From JAUZQZ01 sp964492105 (lineage in GTDB: Bacteria; Pseudomonadota; Zetaproteobacteria; Mariprofundales; Mariprofundaceae): a DNA stretch of 25,351 nucleotides. Both the position numbers and the translations under genes were made by a program. The notes below the pieces were generated by a model that saw only the letters and a list, made by a program, of their open reading frames with translations, searched no databases and was not told where the DNA came from. The stretch lies in contig CAZBJB010000017.1 of assembly GCA_964492105.1 (NCBI GenBank), positions 1 to 25,351 on the forward strand, written 5' to 3'. Below are positions 14,630 to 22,182 of the stretch, piece after piece. Position 1 is the stretch's first letter, and each line of letters begins with the position of its first letter.

Positions 14630-16864
14630 TTAAGCTGGATACGACAGGCTCAATGTATCGCCTTTAACCCGTACGCGAACTCGTCCGCCTTTTTGCAGAC
14701 GGCCAAACAAAATTTCATCAGCCAACGGTTTTTTCAACGTCTCGGCAATCAGTTTCGCCATCGGACGGGCGCCCATTTGTTTATCGTAACCGCGTTCCGC
14801 CAGCCAGTTACAGGCATGCTCACTGACTTCAATCGCCACGCCCTTGGCTAGGAGTTGTGTTTCCAGTTCGATCAGGAACTTGTCCGCCACATGCCGCACC
14901 GTTTCAACATCCAGCGCGGCAAAGGCAATCATGGCATCCAGCCGATTCCTGAATTCGGGGGAAAAGATACGCTTGATGGCCTCGGTATTATCACCATGAC
15001 TGCTTTGTGACGAAAAACCGATAGTGGCCCTGTTGAGTTCGAAGCTGCCGGCATTACTGGTCATGATCAGGATGACGTGCCGGAAATCAGCCAGCCGACC
15101 CGTGTTATCCGTCAGTTTACCGTGGTCCATGACCTGCAAGAGTATGTTAAACAAATCGGGATGTGCTTTCTCGAATTCGTCCAGCAGCATCACGGCATGG
15201 GGGTGTTGATTGACCGCCTCCGTCAGCAGTCCGCCCTGATCAAAACCGACGTAACCCGGCGGTGCGCCAATCAAACGCGACACGGAATGCGCCTCCATAT
15301 ACTCGGACATATCAAAACGAATCAGCTCCAGCCCCAGAATCAAAGCCAGTTGCCGGGCCACCTCGGTTTTTCCGACACCGGTAGGGCCGGTAAACAGGAA
15401 GCTGCCAACAGGTTTTTCCGGATGTGAAAGGCCCGCGCGTGACAGTTTGATGGCGCTGGCCAGCGCCCCAATGGCATCGTTCTGGCCATAAACAGTCAGT
15501 TTCAGGTTGCGTTCGAGATGTTTCAGGCTCTTCTTGTCCGATGCGGACACGCTACGGGATGGAATACGTGCAATGTGCGCCACGATCTCTTCGATATCCG
15601 TGACGCTTAACTGCTTTTTGCGTTTGATCGCAGGCATGACGCGCACGGCCGCGCCTGCTTCATCCAGCACATCAATGGCCGAATCGGGCAAATTCCGGTC
15701 ATGCAAATGCTGGCTGGCCAGTTCGGCCGCGGACCTGATGGCGGCCATGCTGTAACGTACGCCATGGTGTTCTTCCAGGGCGGGTTTTAATCCTTTCAAT
15801 ATCAGGATGCACTCCGATACGCTGGGTGCCGCTACATCAATCTTCTGGAAACGGCGAGACAGCGCCCGGTCTTTCTCAAACAGGGATCGGTATTCCTGGT
15901 AAGTGGTCGCGCCAATGCATCGCAGTTCGCCGCCTGCCAATACCGGCTTAAGCAAGTTGGAGGCATCCATGGCGCCTCCGCTGGCGGCGCCAGCGCCAAT
16001 CACCGTATGAATCTCGTCAATAAACAGGATGGCCTGTTTCTTTTTCTCCAGCTCTTTGAGTACCGATTTCAGGCGTTCTTCAAAATCACCACGGTATTTG
16101 GTGCCGGCAAGCAGCGCGCCCATATCCAGCATATAAATTTGTGCATCCGCGATGACATCGGCCACATCATGCTCGACAATTTTTCTTGCCAGGCCTTCGG
16201 CAATGGCTGTTTTACCGACACCGGCCTCACCTACCAGTAGCGGATTGTTCTTGCGTCGGCGGCAAAGTATATTGATACATCGGCTCAGTTCCGCTTCCCG
16301 GCCAATCAGGGCATCAATCTTGCCGGCCATGGCGCGCGCATTCAAATCAACAGCGAAGGTTTCCAGCGGTGATGTGCTATGTTTCTGACGTGTCTCTTCA
16401 ATCGTATGCGGTCTTTGCTTGGATGCAAGCGTTCCCTGCTTGCGTACCCCATGCGCGATATAGTTCATCACATCGAGGCGCGTGATGCCGGTTTCCTCCA
16501 GGAAGAAAACCGCGTGTGAGTCCTGTTCCGAAAAAACGGCCACCAGAATGTGCGCGCCGGTGACTTCCTGTTTGCCCGCGGCCTGGGCTTGTATCACCGC
16601 CCGTTGAATCACCCGCTGCAATGCGATGCTGGCAGCCGTTTCTCCCGGCCCCTCGGGCAGCACAGCCACATGCTCGGAGATGTATCGCGTAAGACGGCTT
16701 CGCAGTTCCTCCGGATCGGCGCCACAGGCTTCAAGCACGGCGCCCGTCTCGGCATTATCCAGCAGACCGAGCAAAAGATGTTCTACCGTCACGAATTCGT
16801 TGCGATGCAAATGCGCTGAACGGAACACATCGTTTAAGGTGCGTTCAAGTTCGTCATTCAGCAT
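14630..16864 (-). CDS. clpA: ClpA, AAA+ unfoldase of the ClpAP protease
   Basis: ClpA unfolds substrates and threads them into ClpP. The 744-residue product has the N-terminal Clp repeat domain (MLNDELERTLND, EFVTVEHLLLGLL) and two AAA+ modules. Walker A sites are GEAGVGKTA near residue 212 and GPTGVGKTE near 491. Walker B sites are ILFIDEIHT and VMLLDEFEKAH. The ClpP-docking loop reads IGF near residue 613 (IGL in E. coli ClpA), so ClpP partnership is expected. The ATG at 16864 overlaps the clpS stop by 7 nt; an upstream in-frame extension would run further into clpS. The gene converges on lpxI across a 180-bp spacer filled with repeats. Confidence 0.96.
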   Translation of the reverse strand: MLNDELERTLNDVFRSAHLHRNEFVTVEHLLLGLLDNAETGAVLEACGADPEELRSRLTRYISEHVAVLPEGPGETAASIALQRVIQRAVIQAQAAGKQEVTGAHILVAVFSEQDSHAVFFLEETGITRLDVMNYIAHGVRKQGTLASKQRPHTIEETRQKHSTSPLETFAVDLNARAMAGKIDALIGREAELSRCINILCRRRKNNPLLVGEAGVGKTAIAEGLARKIVEHDVADVIADAQIYMLDMGALLAGTKYRGDFEERLKSVLKELEKKKQAILFIDEIHTVIGAGAASGGAMDASNLLKPVLAGGELRCIGATTYQEYRSLFEKDRALSRRFQKIDVAAPSVSECILILKGLKPALEEHHGVRYSMAAIRSAAELASQHLHDRNLPDSAIDVLDEAGAAVRVMPAIKRKKQLSVTDIEEIVAHIARIPSRSVSASDKKSLKHLERNLKLTVYGQNDAIGALASAIKLSRAGLSHPEKPVGSFLFTGPTGVGKTEVARQLALILGLELIRFDMSEYMEAHSVSRLIGAPPGYVGFDQGGLLTEAVNQHPHAVMLLDEFEKAHPDLFNILLQVMDHGKLTDNTGRLADFRHVILIMTSNAGSFELNRATIGFSSQSSHGDNTEAIKRIFSPEFRNRLDAMIAFAALDVETVRHVADKFLIELETQLLAKGVAIEVSEHACNWLAERGYDKQMGARPMAKLIAETLKKPLADEILFGRLQKGGRVRVRVKGDTLSLSYPA

Positions 16865-17190
16865 GACCCATTCCCGGCCTCTATTTTTTCCATCGTACAC
16901 TTGAGTGGATACCCATGTTTTTTGCTTGTTTGTCCTACCAGATACATCTTGCTTTCAGCTATTTCAAAAGGATAGATGCCGCATATGCCACGCCCTTCAT
17001 GGTGCACGGCAAGCATGATACGGGTAGCTTCAGGCTCTGATTTCTGGAAATATTGGTGCAGAATGTCCACAACGAAAGCCATGGGGGTGAAGTCGTCGTT
17101 AAGCAGCATCACCTGATACATGGGCGGTTTTCGGGTTTGTGGGTTATCCGCCACGGACTGCGGAACAGCTTCATGAATCAGGATGCCCAT
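16858..17190 (-). CDS. clpS: ClpS, N-end rule adaptor of ClpAP
   Basis: ClpS delivers proteins with destabilising N-terminal residues to ClpA and modulates its substrate choice. The 110-residue protein contains the conserved pocket residues LLNDDFTPM (Asn31, Asp32, Asp33) and MLAVHHEG (His63), matching E. coli positions with a shift of three, plus an unstructured N-terminal extension needed for ClpA delivery. The start aligns well with family members, though no clear binding site is seen. It overlaps clpA by 7 nt, the standard clpS-clpA pairing. Divergent from cbbY across about 146 bp. Confidence 0.96.
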   Translation of the reverse strand: MGILIHEAVPQSVADNPQTRKPPMYQVMLLNDDFTPMAFVVDILHQYFQKSEPEATRIMLAVHHEGRGICGIYPFEIAESKMYLVGQTSKKHGYPLKCTMEKIEAGNGSC

Positions 17191-17336
17191 AAATGCGATG
17201 ATAGCCTATCCGTTGTGCAAAACCCAAGCACGATTTATATCGTCTGACCCGGCAAGGCCGGAGGAATACAACAGGGTTGAACCACGGAAACCATGGAGAG
17301 AGCAATCATTGAGTATTGAGAAAAAAAGGAGCCATC

Positions 17337-18095
17337 ATGAATGAACTGAAATGCCTGCTTTGGGATGTGGATGGTACGATCGCGGATACTGAACGAGATG
17401 GCCACCGCGTGGCGTTTAACCTGGCTTTTGAAGAAGCGGGACTGGAGCGCCGCTGGAACGAAGCGACTTATGGCGAATTACTGAAAGTGGCCGGTGGCAA
17501 GGAGCGCATTCGTTTTGACATCAAACGCGGCGATATGCCGGAAATGACCGATGACTATATTGCAACGCTGCATGCCCGCAAGACAAAACTGTATCAACAA
17601 CTGATTACCGAAGGACATATTCCTTTACGGCCCGGCGTAAAGCGCTTGCTGGAGGCAGCGTATGATGCGGATATTACCGCAGGCGTGGTGACCACGACCA
17701 CGCCTGCGGCACTGGATGTTTTGATCGCACATGCATTGGGTCGGGACTGGTTTGATAAATTTGCCATGCTGGCGGCAGGCGATATCGTACCAGCCAAGAA
17801 ACCCGCACCGGATATTTATTTGTATGCGATGGAACGACTGGGCGTCGTAGCCGGAGAGACACTGGCGTTGGAGGATTCCGGCAATGGTTGGCAGGCGGCG
17901 CGGGCTGCCGGCCTGAAATGTGTGGTGACCGTCAACGGATACACGCGCAATCAGGACTTTTCCGGTGCTGATCTGGTGGTGTCCGGATTCGGTGAACCGG
18001 AAGGTAAGCCCGTTGAAGTCCTGGCCAATCCGCATAACCTGACGGATTTATACTGTGTCAAATTGTCGCATCTGCGACAAATCACGGGAGCCTGA
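17337..18095 (+). CDS. cbbY: CbbY-type HAD phosphatase (probable xylulose-1,5-bisphosphatase)
   Basis: CbbY enzymes dephosphorylate xylulose 1,5-bisphosphate, a misfire product of Rubisco that inhibits it. HAD motifs are complete: DVDGT with nucleophile Asp10 and acid Asp12, TTTT as motif II, KK at 154-155 (motif III), and LEDSGNG with Glu179 and Asp180 (motif IV). The cap sequence ELLKVAGGKERI is the CbbY hallmark that separates it from Gph and other HAD enzymes. The AAAGGAG 5 nt upstream selects the ATG at 17337 over one seven codons earlier. Length is 252 residues. No Rubisco genes are in the window, so the autotrophic role is inferred. It is followed 1 nt later by tatD. Confidence 0.82.
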   Translation: MNELKCLLWDVDGTIADTERDGHRVAFNLAFEEAGLERRWNEATYGELLKVAGGKERIRFDIKRGDMPEMTDDYIATLHARKTKLYQQLITEGHIPLRPGVKRLLEAAYDADITAGVVTTTTPAALDVLIAHALGRDWFDKFAMLAAGDIVPAKKPAPDIYLYAMERLGVVAGETLALEDSGNGWQAARAAGLKCVVTVNGYTRNQDFSGADLVVSGFGEPEGKPVEVLANPHNLTDLYCVKLSHLRQITGA

Positions 18096-18096
18096 G

Positions 18097-18867
18097 ATGC
18101 AACTGGTGGATACCCATTGTCATATTGATTTTCACCATTTTGACGATGATCGCGAATTGGTATTGAAACGCTACCAGGCGGCAGGCGGACAATGGCTGGT
18201 CGCGGTGGCCGTGGATCTGGAGAACATACCACGCCTGTTTGCGTTGGTGGAGACAAAAGCGAATGTATATTGCAGCGTGGGTGTGCATCCGAACCATGAA
18301 CTCAAGGCTGAACCCACGGTATTGCAACTTTGTGAACTGGCAGCTCATCTCAAATGCGTAGCGATTGGCGAGACGGGTATGGATTTTTTTCGCCACCATG
18401 TGGCTAAGGACGTCCAGGAAGCACGTTTTCGCACCCATATCCGGGCGGCAAAACGCATGAGCAAACCGGTGATTGTACATATGCGCGAGGCCGATACGGA
18501 TACGTTACGTATTCTGAAAGAGGAGGGAGTTGATGCCTGCGGTGGCATTATGCACTGCTTTTCCTCAACATGGGAAATTGCGCGGCAGGCACTGGACATG
18601 CGTATGTCCATCTCTTTTTCAGGTAATATCACCTTCAAACGTAACGAAACATTGCGCGAGGTAGCCGCCCGAGTACCGGAGGAGGCACTGCTCATTGAAA
18701 CGGATGCCCCCTATCTGGCCCCGATTCCGCATCGTGGTCAACGCAATGAACCCGCCTTGGTGCGCCATGTCGCCGAATGCATTGCCGATGTACGTGGAAC
18801 GACGACTGAGTATACCGCGGAACTGGCTTGCGAGAACGCCCGCAGGCGCTTCGGAGTGACTGTATAA
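18097..18867 (+). CDS. tatD: TatD family metal-dependent DNase
   Basis: TatD-family proteins are TIM-barrel hydrolases with 3'-5' exonuclease activity linked to DNA repair and D-aminoacyl-tRNA clearance. Metal-binding sites are visible: THCHID (His7, His9), GETGMDF (Glu92), VIVHMREAD, GGIMHCFS and ETDAPY (Asp203). Length of 256 residues is normal. GGAG at 18087-18090 lies 6 nt before the ATG at 18097, one base after the cbbY stop, so the two genes are probably co-transcribed. Which TatD paralogue (TatD, YcfH, YjjV) this corresponds to is not clear; sequence style is nearest YcfH. Confidence 0.88.
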   Translation: MQLVDTHCHIDFHHFDDDRELVLKRYQAAGGQWLVAVAVDLENIPRLFALVETKANVYCSVGVHPNHELKAEPTVLQLCELAAHLKCVAIGETGMDFFRHHVAKDVQEARFRTHIRAAKRMSKPVIVHMREADTDTLRILKEEGVDACGGIMHCFSSTWEIARQALDMRMSISFSGNITFKRNETLREVAARVPEEALLIETDAPYLAPIPHRGQRNEPALVRHVAECIADVRGTTTEYTAELACENARRRFGVTV

Positions 18868-19044
18868 CCCATATTACCCGGATTCACGATATCGGCTCTG
18901 ACATAACCAAATAACAAAGAGGATCCAAAGATGAAAGAGACACAGCCATAGCTATGATCGGCTTGTATTAAAAAGGCAAACGTGTGCGTAGTGACCGTTT
19001 ATCGCCCTGATGCCGGTCGGTGGTTGGATGACAAGGAGGCAATC
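18868..19044. other. non-coding stretch after tatD
   Basis: I see no gene or clear terminator for tatD here. A six-codon ATG frame at 18931-18951 follows an AGAGG site but ends at once. Together with fragments downstream in other frames, it could be the wreck of a short gene. The stretch precedes the possible microprotein at 19045. Confidence 0.4.
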
Positions 19045-19158
19045 ATGAAATGCCATGGCTGCGGGGAATTCCTGCTGGATGTTCATGTGATGACAAACGT
19101 TGAAAAAATGCTTAAAACATCCACGCCTGAACCTTTCGCCAAAATTAACGGTAAATAG
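19045..19158 (+). CDS. possible 37-residue CxxC microprotein
   Basis: ATG at 19045 follows an excellent binding site, AAGGAGG at 19033-19039, with 5-nt spacing. The short frame begins MKCHGCGEF and ends KINGK before TAG. A Cys3-Cys6 pair resembles half of a zinc knuckle; a second pair is missing. The frame is open back to a GTG at 18982, which would give 58 residues, but the ATG has the far better site. I do not recognise the family. It could be a real small protein or the tail of a broken gene, because the bases before it look like coding remnants in shifted frames. Confidence 0.35.
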   Translation: MKCHGCGEFLLDVHVMTNVEKMLKTSTPEPFAKINGK

Positions 19159-19326
19159 AGGGACATGATACCTGTTTCCTTTTCCTCCTGGTGACAGGCA
19201 AAAAAACCGTCTCGACTTCATCGGGATTCACGCGGCTGCAAGCTTGCCTTTTGTACGGATGTGGAGCATTGAGTTTGGGTGATGGAACGCATGGTAAGCG
19301 TGATACAAACCGCCCCTTTTCAGGAG
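19159..19326. other. non-coding stretch before the metF 3' end
   Basis: CCTGT and ACAGG around 19170-19200 can pair, followed on the plus strand by seven A residues. On neither strand is there a T-run after the stem, so it does not qualify as an intrinsic terminator. Nothing else is seen. Confidence 0.3.
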
Positions 19327-20199
19327 TCAGGCCCGATCCAGATCTCGGCGTATGGCAATAACCGCCTCGGACTTGTTTAGCGTATAGAAGTGTAGACCGG
19401 GGGCGCCACAATCCAGCAACGCCCTGCATTGCTGTGTTGCCAGTTTTACGCCCAGGGCCTTGACGGTGTCGATGTTCTCACGGACGGGTTTCATCCTTTT
19501 GTGCAGCCAGTCAGGGATGGTTGCACCGCACATGGCCGAGAATCGAACAATTTGGTCATAGTTCGTGATTGGCATGATACCGGGAACGATAGGGATCGTG
19601 ACACCGGCCGCCATGGCCTTGTCGCGGAAGCGGAAGAAGCTGTTGTTATCGAAGAAATACTGCGTGATGGCGCAGTCCGCGCCATTGTCCTGCTTCAGCT
19701 TCAGGTAACGGATATCGTCGGCCACACCGCCTCCGGATTCGGGATGTCCCTCCGGATAGGTGGCCACCCCGATGGAAAAACCGTCCCTCCTTCGGATAAA
19801 GGAGACCAGATCGCTCGCGTATGCGAAACCGCCGGCAATCGCCTTGAAATGATCCATTCCCTCGGGTGGGTCGCCACGCAGGGCGAGGATATTTTCGATA
19901 CCAGCATTCCGGTATGCCTCAAGCAACCCGGCCAGTTCTTCCTGCGTGCTGCCCACGCAAGTGAGGTGTGCCACCGGATTCAGGCTGGTCTCCTTCCTGA
20001 TGCGTTCGACAATCCGCCGCGTGCGGTCGCGGGTGGAGCCGCCGGCGCCGTACGTGATCGATACATAGGCGGGGCGGATGGCGGCGAGATCCTGAATGCA
20101 GTCCCACAGGTTTATCTCACCCTTGTCTGTTTTCGGCGGGAAAAATTCGCAGGAGAACAGGGGTGCCTCTGCCGAGGCCAGAATGTCCGACAGCTTCAT
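19327..20199 (-). CDS. metF: 5,10-methylenetetrahydrofolate reductase
   Basis: MetF reduces methylene-tetrahydrofolate to methyl-tetrahydrofolate with FAD, supplying the methyl group for methionine. The 290-residue TIM-barrel shows the opening SCEFFPPKT with catalytic Glu18, YGAGGSTRDRT for FAD contact, LALRGDPP, and GVATYPEGHPES. Length matches the short bacterial, single-domain type. The ATG is 3 nt after the dcd stop, so both genes form one minus-strand unit; the functional link (both touch one-carbon or thymidylate metabolism) is loose. No terminator is seen after the stop. Confidence 0.95.
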   Translation of the reverse strand: MKLSDILASAEAPLFSCEFFPPKTDKGEINLWDCIQDLAAIRPAYVSITYGAGGSTRDRTRRIVERIRKETSLNPVAHLTCVGSTQEELAGLLEAYRNAGIENILALRGDPPEGMDHFKAIAGGFAYASDLVSFIRRRDGFSIGVATYPEGHPESGGGVADDIRYLKLKQDNGADCAITQYFFDNNSFFRFRDKAMAAGVTIPIVPGIMPITNYDQIVRFSAMCGATIPDWLHKRMKPVRENIDTVKALGVKLATQQCRALLDCGAPGLHFYTLNKSEAVIAIRRDLDRA

Positions 20200-20202
20200 G
20201 CG

Positions 20203-20772
20203 TTACAGCCTTGGAACCGTCACGCCGGTTTGCCCCTGGTACTTGCCAGCCTTGTCCTTGTACGAGGTTTCGCATACATCATCCGATCCGAGGAACAGAA
20301 ATTGCGCCACGCCTTCGTTGGCATATACCTTGGCCGGTAATGGCGTGGTGTTGGAAAATTCCAGCGTCACATGGCCCTCCCATTCCGGTTCCAGCGGCGT
20401 GACATTGACGATGATACCGCAGCGGGCATACGTGGATTTCCCCAGGCAGATCGTCAGTACATTGCGCGGGATGCGCATGTATTCGATGGTGCGGGCCAAA
20501 GCGAAGGAATTCGGCGGAATGATACAGACATCTCCCTTGAAATCGACGAAGGATGACGGGCAAAAGTTCTTGGGATCCACGATGGCCGAGTTGATGTTGG
20601 TGAAAATCTTGAATTCGTTGGCGCAGCGAACATCGTAACCATAGGAGGAAAGGCCATAAGACACCATGCCGCCACCATGTTCGTTCTTTTTGACCTGGCC
20701 GTTTACGAACGGGTCGATCATGCCATGTTCATGTGCCATACGGCGAATCCATTTATCCGATTTGATAGACAT
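20203..20772 (-). CDS. dcd: dCTP deaminase
   Basis: Dcd deaminates dCTP to dUTP, feeding thymidylate synthesis. The 189-residue protein fits the homotrimeric family. The core GKSTYARCGIIVNVTPLEP contains the active-site arginine, and the catalytic glutamate lies in EWEGHVTLEFSN. The C-terminal GKYQGQTGVTVPRL is the flexible lid that closes on the nucleotide. The N-terminal SIKSDKWIRRMA is typical of beta/gammaproteobacterial Dcd. The GGAG 5 nt upstream supports the ATG at 20772. MITE copy B starts 88 bp upstream, so dcd's promoter must lie in that short interval or in the element. Confidence 0.97.
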   Translation of the reverse strand: MSIKSDKWIRRMAHEHGMIDPFVNGQVKKNEHGGGMVSYGLSSYGYDVRCANEFKIFTNINSAIVDPKNFCPSSFVDFKGDVCIIPPNSFALARTIEYMRIPRNVLTICLGKSTYARCGIIVNVTPLEPEWEGHVTLEFSNTTPLPAKVYANEGVAQFLFLGSDDVCETSYKDKAGKYQGQTGVTVPRL

Positions 20773-20859
20773 TGCCTCTCCAGTCGCTTGCTTGTGAAGA
20801 GGGAAGGATAACGGCCAGTGAATGATTTCGGAAGTAGCGAGAGGAAAGTGCTATCTGTT

Positions 20860-21020
20860 GAGCCTCTTGCAAAACTCATGAGCGGTGATCGGCTTCCCCA
20901 CTTCGGCCCCTTTCCGAGCTTGAATTTCGCTCCATGGAACCACCATGCAGCTCATTCAATCCCGAAAATGGTCTCAAAGTGGGAGTGCCACTCATCCACC
21001 CAGAGTTTTGCAAGAGACTC
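20860..21020 (-). repeat. MITE-like 161-bp repeat, copy B, overlaps lysR 3' end
   Basis: This 161-bp element starts GAGCCTCTTGCAAAACTC and ends GAGTTTTGCAAGAGACTC, terminal inverted repeats with one mismatch. It is flanked by the direct repeat TGTT (20856-20859 and 21021-21024). Its reverse complement aligns with copy C without gaps. Inner blocks are also palindromic. No coding capacity for a transposase, so it would be moved in trans. Its right edge supplies the last eight codons and stop of lysR. Confidence 0.9.
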
Positions 21021-21915
21021 TGTTTCTTGCGACTTCCTTCATCAGCCACGTCCTGAATGCGGTCAGTTCCTTGCTTTCCCCACGGGTTGTCGGCCAGACC
21101 AGATAGTAGGCGCTGGTTGTTGGCAGGGTGTGGGTGAAAGGCTGGATCAACCGCTTGTCTTTCAGTTCCTCCTGCACCAGTAACGGATCAATGATGGCCA
21201 CGCCGAGCCCGCGAAGAGCGGCGGCGATAGCGAAGTTACGCGTTTCAAATTCCTGATCATGGCGTGGCTTAAGATCGGCAAGTCCTTCCGCGTCCAGCCA
21301 TGCTTTCCAGTCGTCCGGCCGCAGTCTGGAGTGCAGCAGCGTATGTCTGGCCAGGTCGGAAGGCTGGTTTAATGGCGTATCCCCGGTCGGTATGGAAGGG
21401 CAGCAAACCGGGGTAAACTGCTCGTCCAGCAGGCGAAGGGCATGGATGCCGGCCCATGATCCCTGGCCTGACCGGATGGCACAATCCACATCTTCCTGTT
21501 CGAAATCAACGAGTTCGATAGATGTGGAAATGCGCACCTTGATATCCGGATGTATTTTCTGAAAACGGTACAGACGGGGGATGAACCAGCGCATGGCAAA
21601 AGTGGAAAGCATGCTGACCGTAATGGCGCCGGGACGTTGCCGGGGTTTGATAGCGCGGACGGCATCGCCCAGTTGGGCGAAGGCGGATGATACCTGAGGG
21701 TGCAACGCCTTTCCGCTTACGGTCAGTGCGAATCCTCGAGGATTGCGAACAAATAATTTGATACCCAGTTCCGCCTCCAGGCCGCGAATCTGATGTGAAA
21801 GGGCGGACGGGGTAACGAAAAGCTCGGCGGCGGCGGCGCGCAGGTTCAGGTGCGCGCCGACCACGGAAAATGCCCGAAGGGCATTCAGGGAAGGAATACG
21901 GAAAGCATTAGGCAT
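20992..21915 (-). CDS. LysR-type regulator (GcvA-like), C-terminus altered by a MITE
   Basis: The 307-residue protein has the N-terminal winged helix-turn-helix (residues 1-60: SLNALRAFSVVGAHLNLRAAA, VTPSALSHQIRGLE) and a periplasmic-binding-like effector domain. Sequence is closest in style to the GcvA branch, although it is divergent from leuC, where it probably regulates leucine biosynthesis as LysR genes beside leuCD are thought to do. The final residues VSCKTLGG and the TGA come from MITE copy B. If copy B plus one TGTT duplication is removed, the frame ends ...VARNR-TAG one codon past the junction. So the ancestral protein was probably 299 residues, and the present one carries an eight-residue extension. 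Function is probably kept. Confidence 0.88.
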   Translation of the reverse strand: MPNAFRIPSLNALRAFSVVGAHLNLRAAAAELFVTPSALSHQIRGLEAELGIKLFVRNPRGFALTVSGKALHPQVSSAFAQLGDAVRAIKPRQRPGAITVSMLSTFAMRWFIPRLYRFQKIHPDIKVRISTSIELVDFEQEDVDCAIRSGQGSWAGIHALRLLDEQFTPVCCPSIPTGDTPLNQPSDLARHTLLHSRLRPDDWKAWLDAEGLADLKPRHDQEFETRNFAIAAALRGLGVAIIDPLLVQEELKDKRLIQPFTHTLPTTSAYYLVWPTTRGESKELTAFRTWLMKEVARNRVSCKTLGG

Positions 21916-21960
21916 GAGAAAATTTCAACATATGCGAAAGAATATATCCTTTTATATGCT

Positions 21961-21971
21961 CTTGCAGCAAG
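21961..21971. promoter_or_regulatory. candidate operator between lysR and leuC
   Basis: CTTGCAGCAAG is a perfect 11-bp palindrome (odd centre) 46 bp upstream of the lysR start, surrounded by AT-rich DNA (TATATGCT before, TTTATATTTT after). LysR-type proteins often bind interrupted palindromes near their own divergent promoter. The site is now separated from leuC by the MITE copy C. Confidence 0.3.
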
Positions 21972-21988
21972 TTTATATTTTGCGTGTC

Positions 21989-22149
21989 AAGCCTCTTGCA
22001 AAACTCTGGGTGGATGAGCGGCGATCCCACTTTGAGACCATTTTCGGGATTGAATGAGCTGCATGGTGGTTCCATAGAGCGAAATTCAATCTCGAAAATG
22101 GGCCGAAGTGGGGAAGCCGATCACCGCTCATGAGTTTTGCAAGAGGCTC
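21989..22149 (+). repeat. MITE-like 161-bp repeat, copy C, in the lysR/leuC control region
   Basis: This 161-bp element is bounded by AAGCCTCTTGCAAAACTC and GAGTTTTGCAAGAGGCTC and flanked by perfect TGTC direct repeats (21985-21988, 22150-22153). Inner palindromic blocks include 22038-22055 pairing with 22084-22101 (17 of 18 bases) and ATGAGCGG-type blocks near each end, so nearly the whole element could fold into one hairpin. It lies 33 bp before the leuC ATG, so it would be in the leuC leader if transcription starts upstream. Confidence 0.92.
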
Positions 22150-22182
22150 TGTCTATTGAGATTTATTTGTGAGGAGCCAGCG

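Noticed and set aside
20860..22149. lysR as cargo of a composite element bounded by copies B and C
   Set aside because: Each copy has its own target duplication, and copy B overlaps the lysR end in a way explained by a single insertion.
22108..22182. A longer leuC beginning at an ATG inside MITE copy C
   Set aside because: The added residues come from repeat DNA, there is no binding site, and the ATG at 22183 has GAGGAG and the normal family start.
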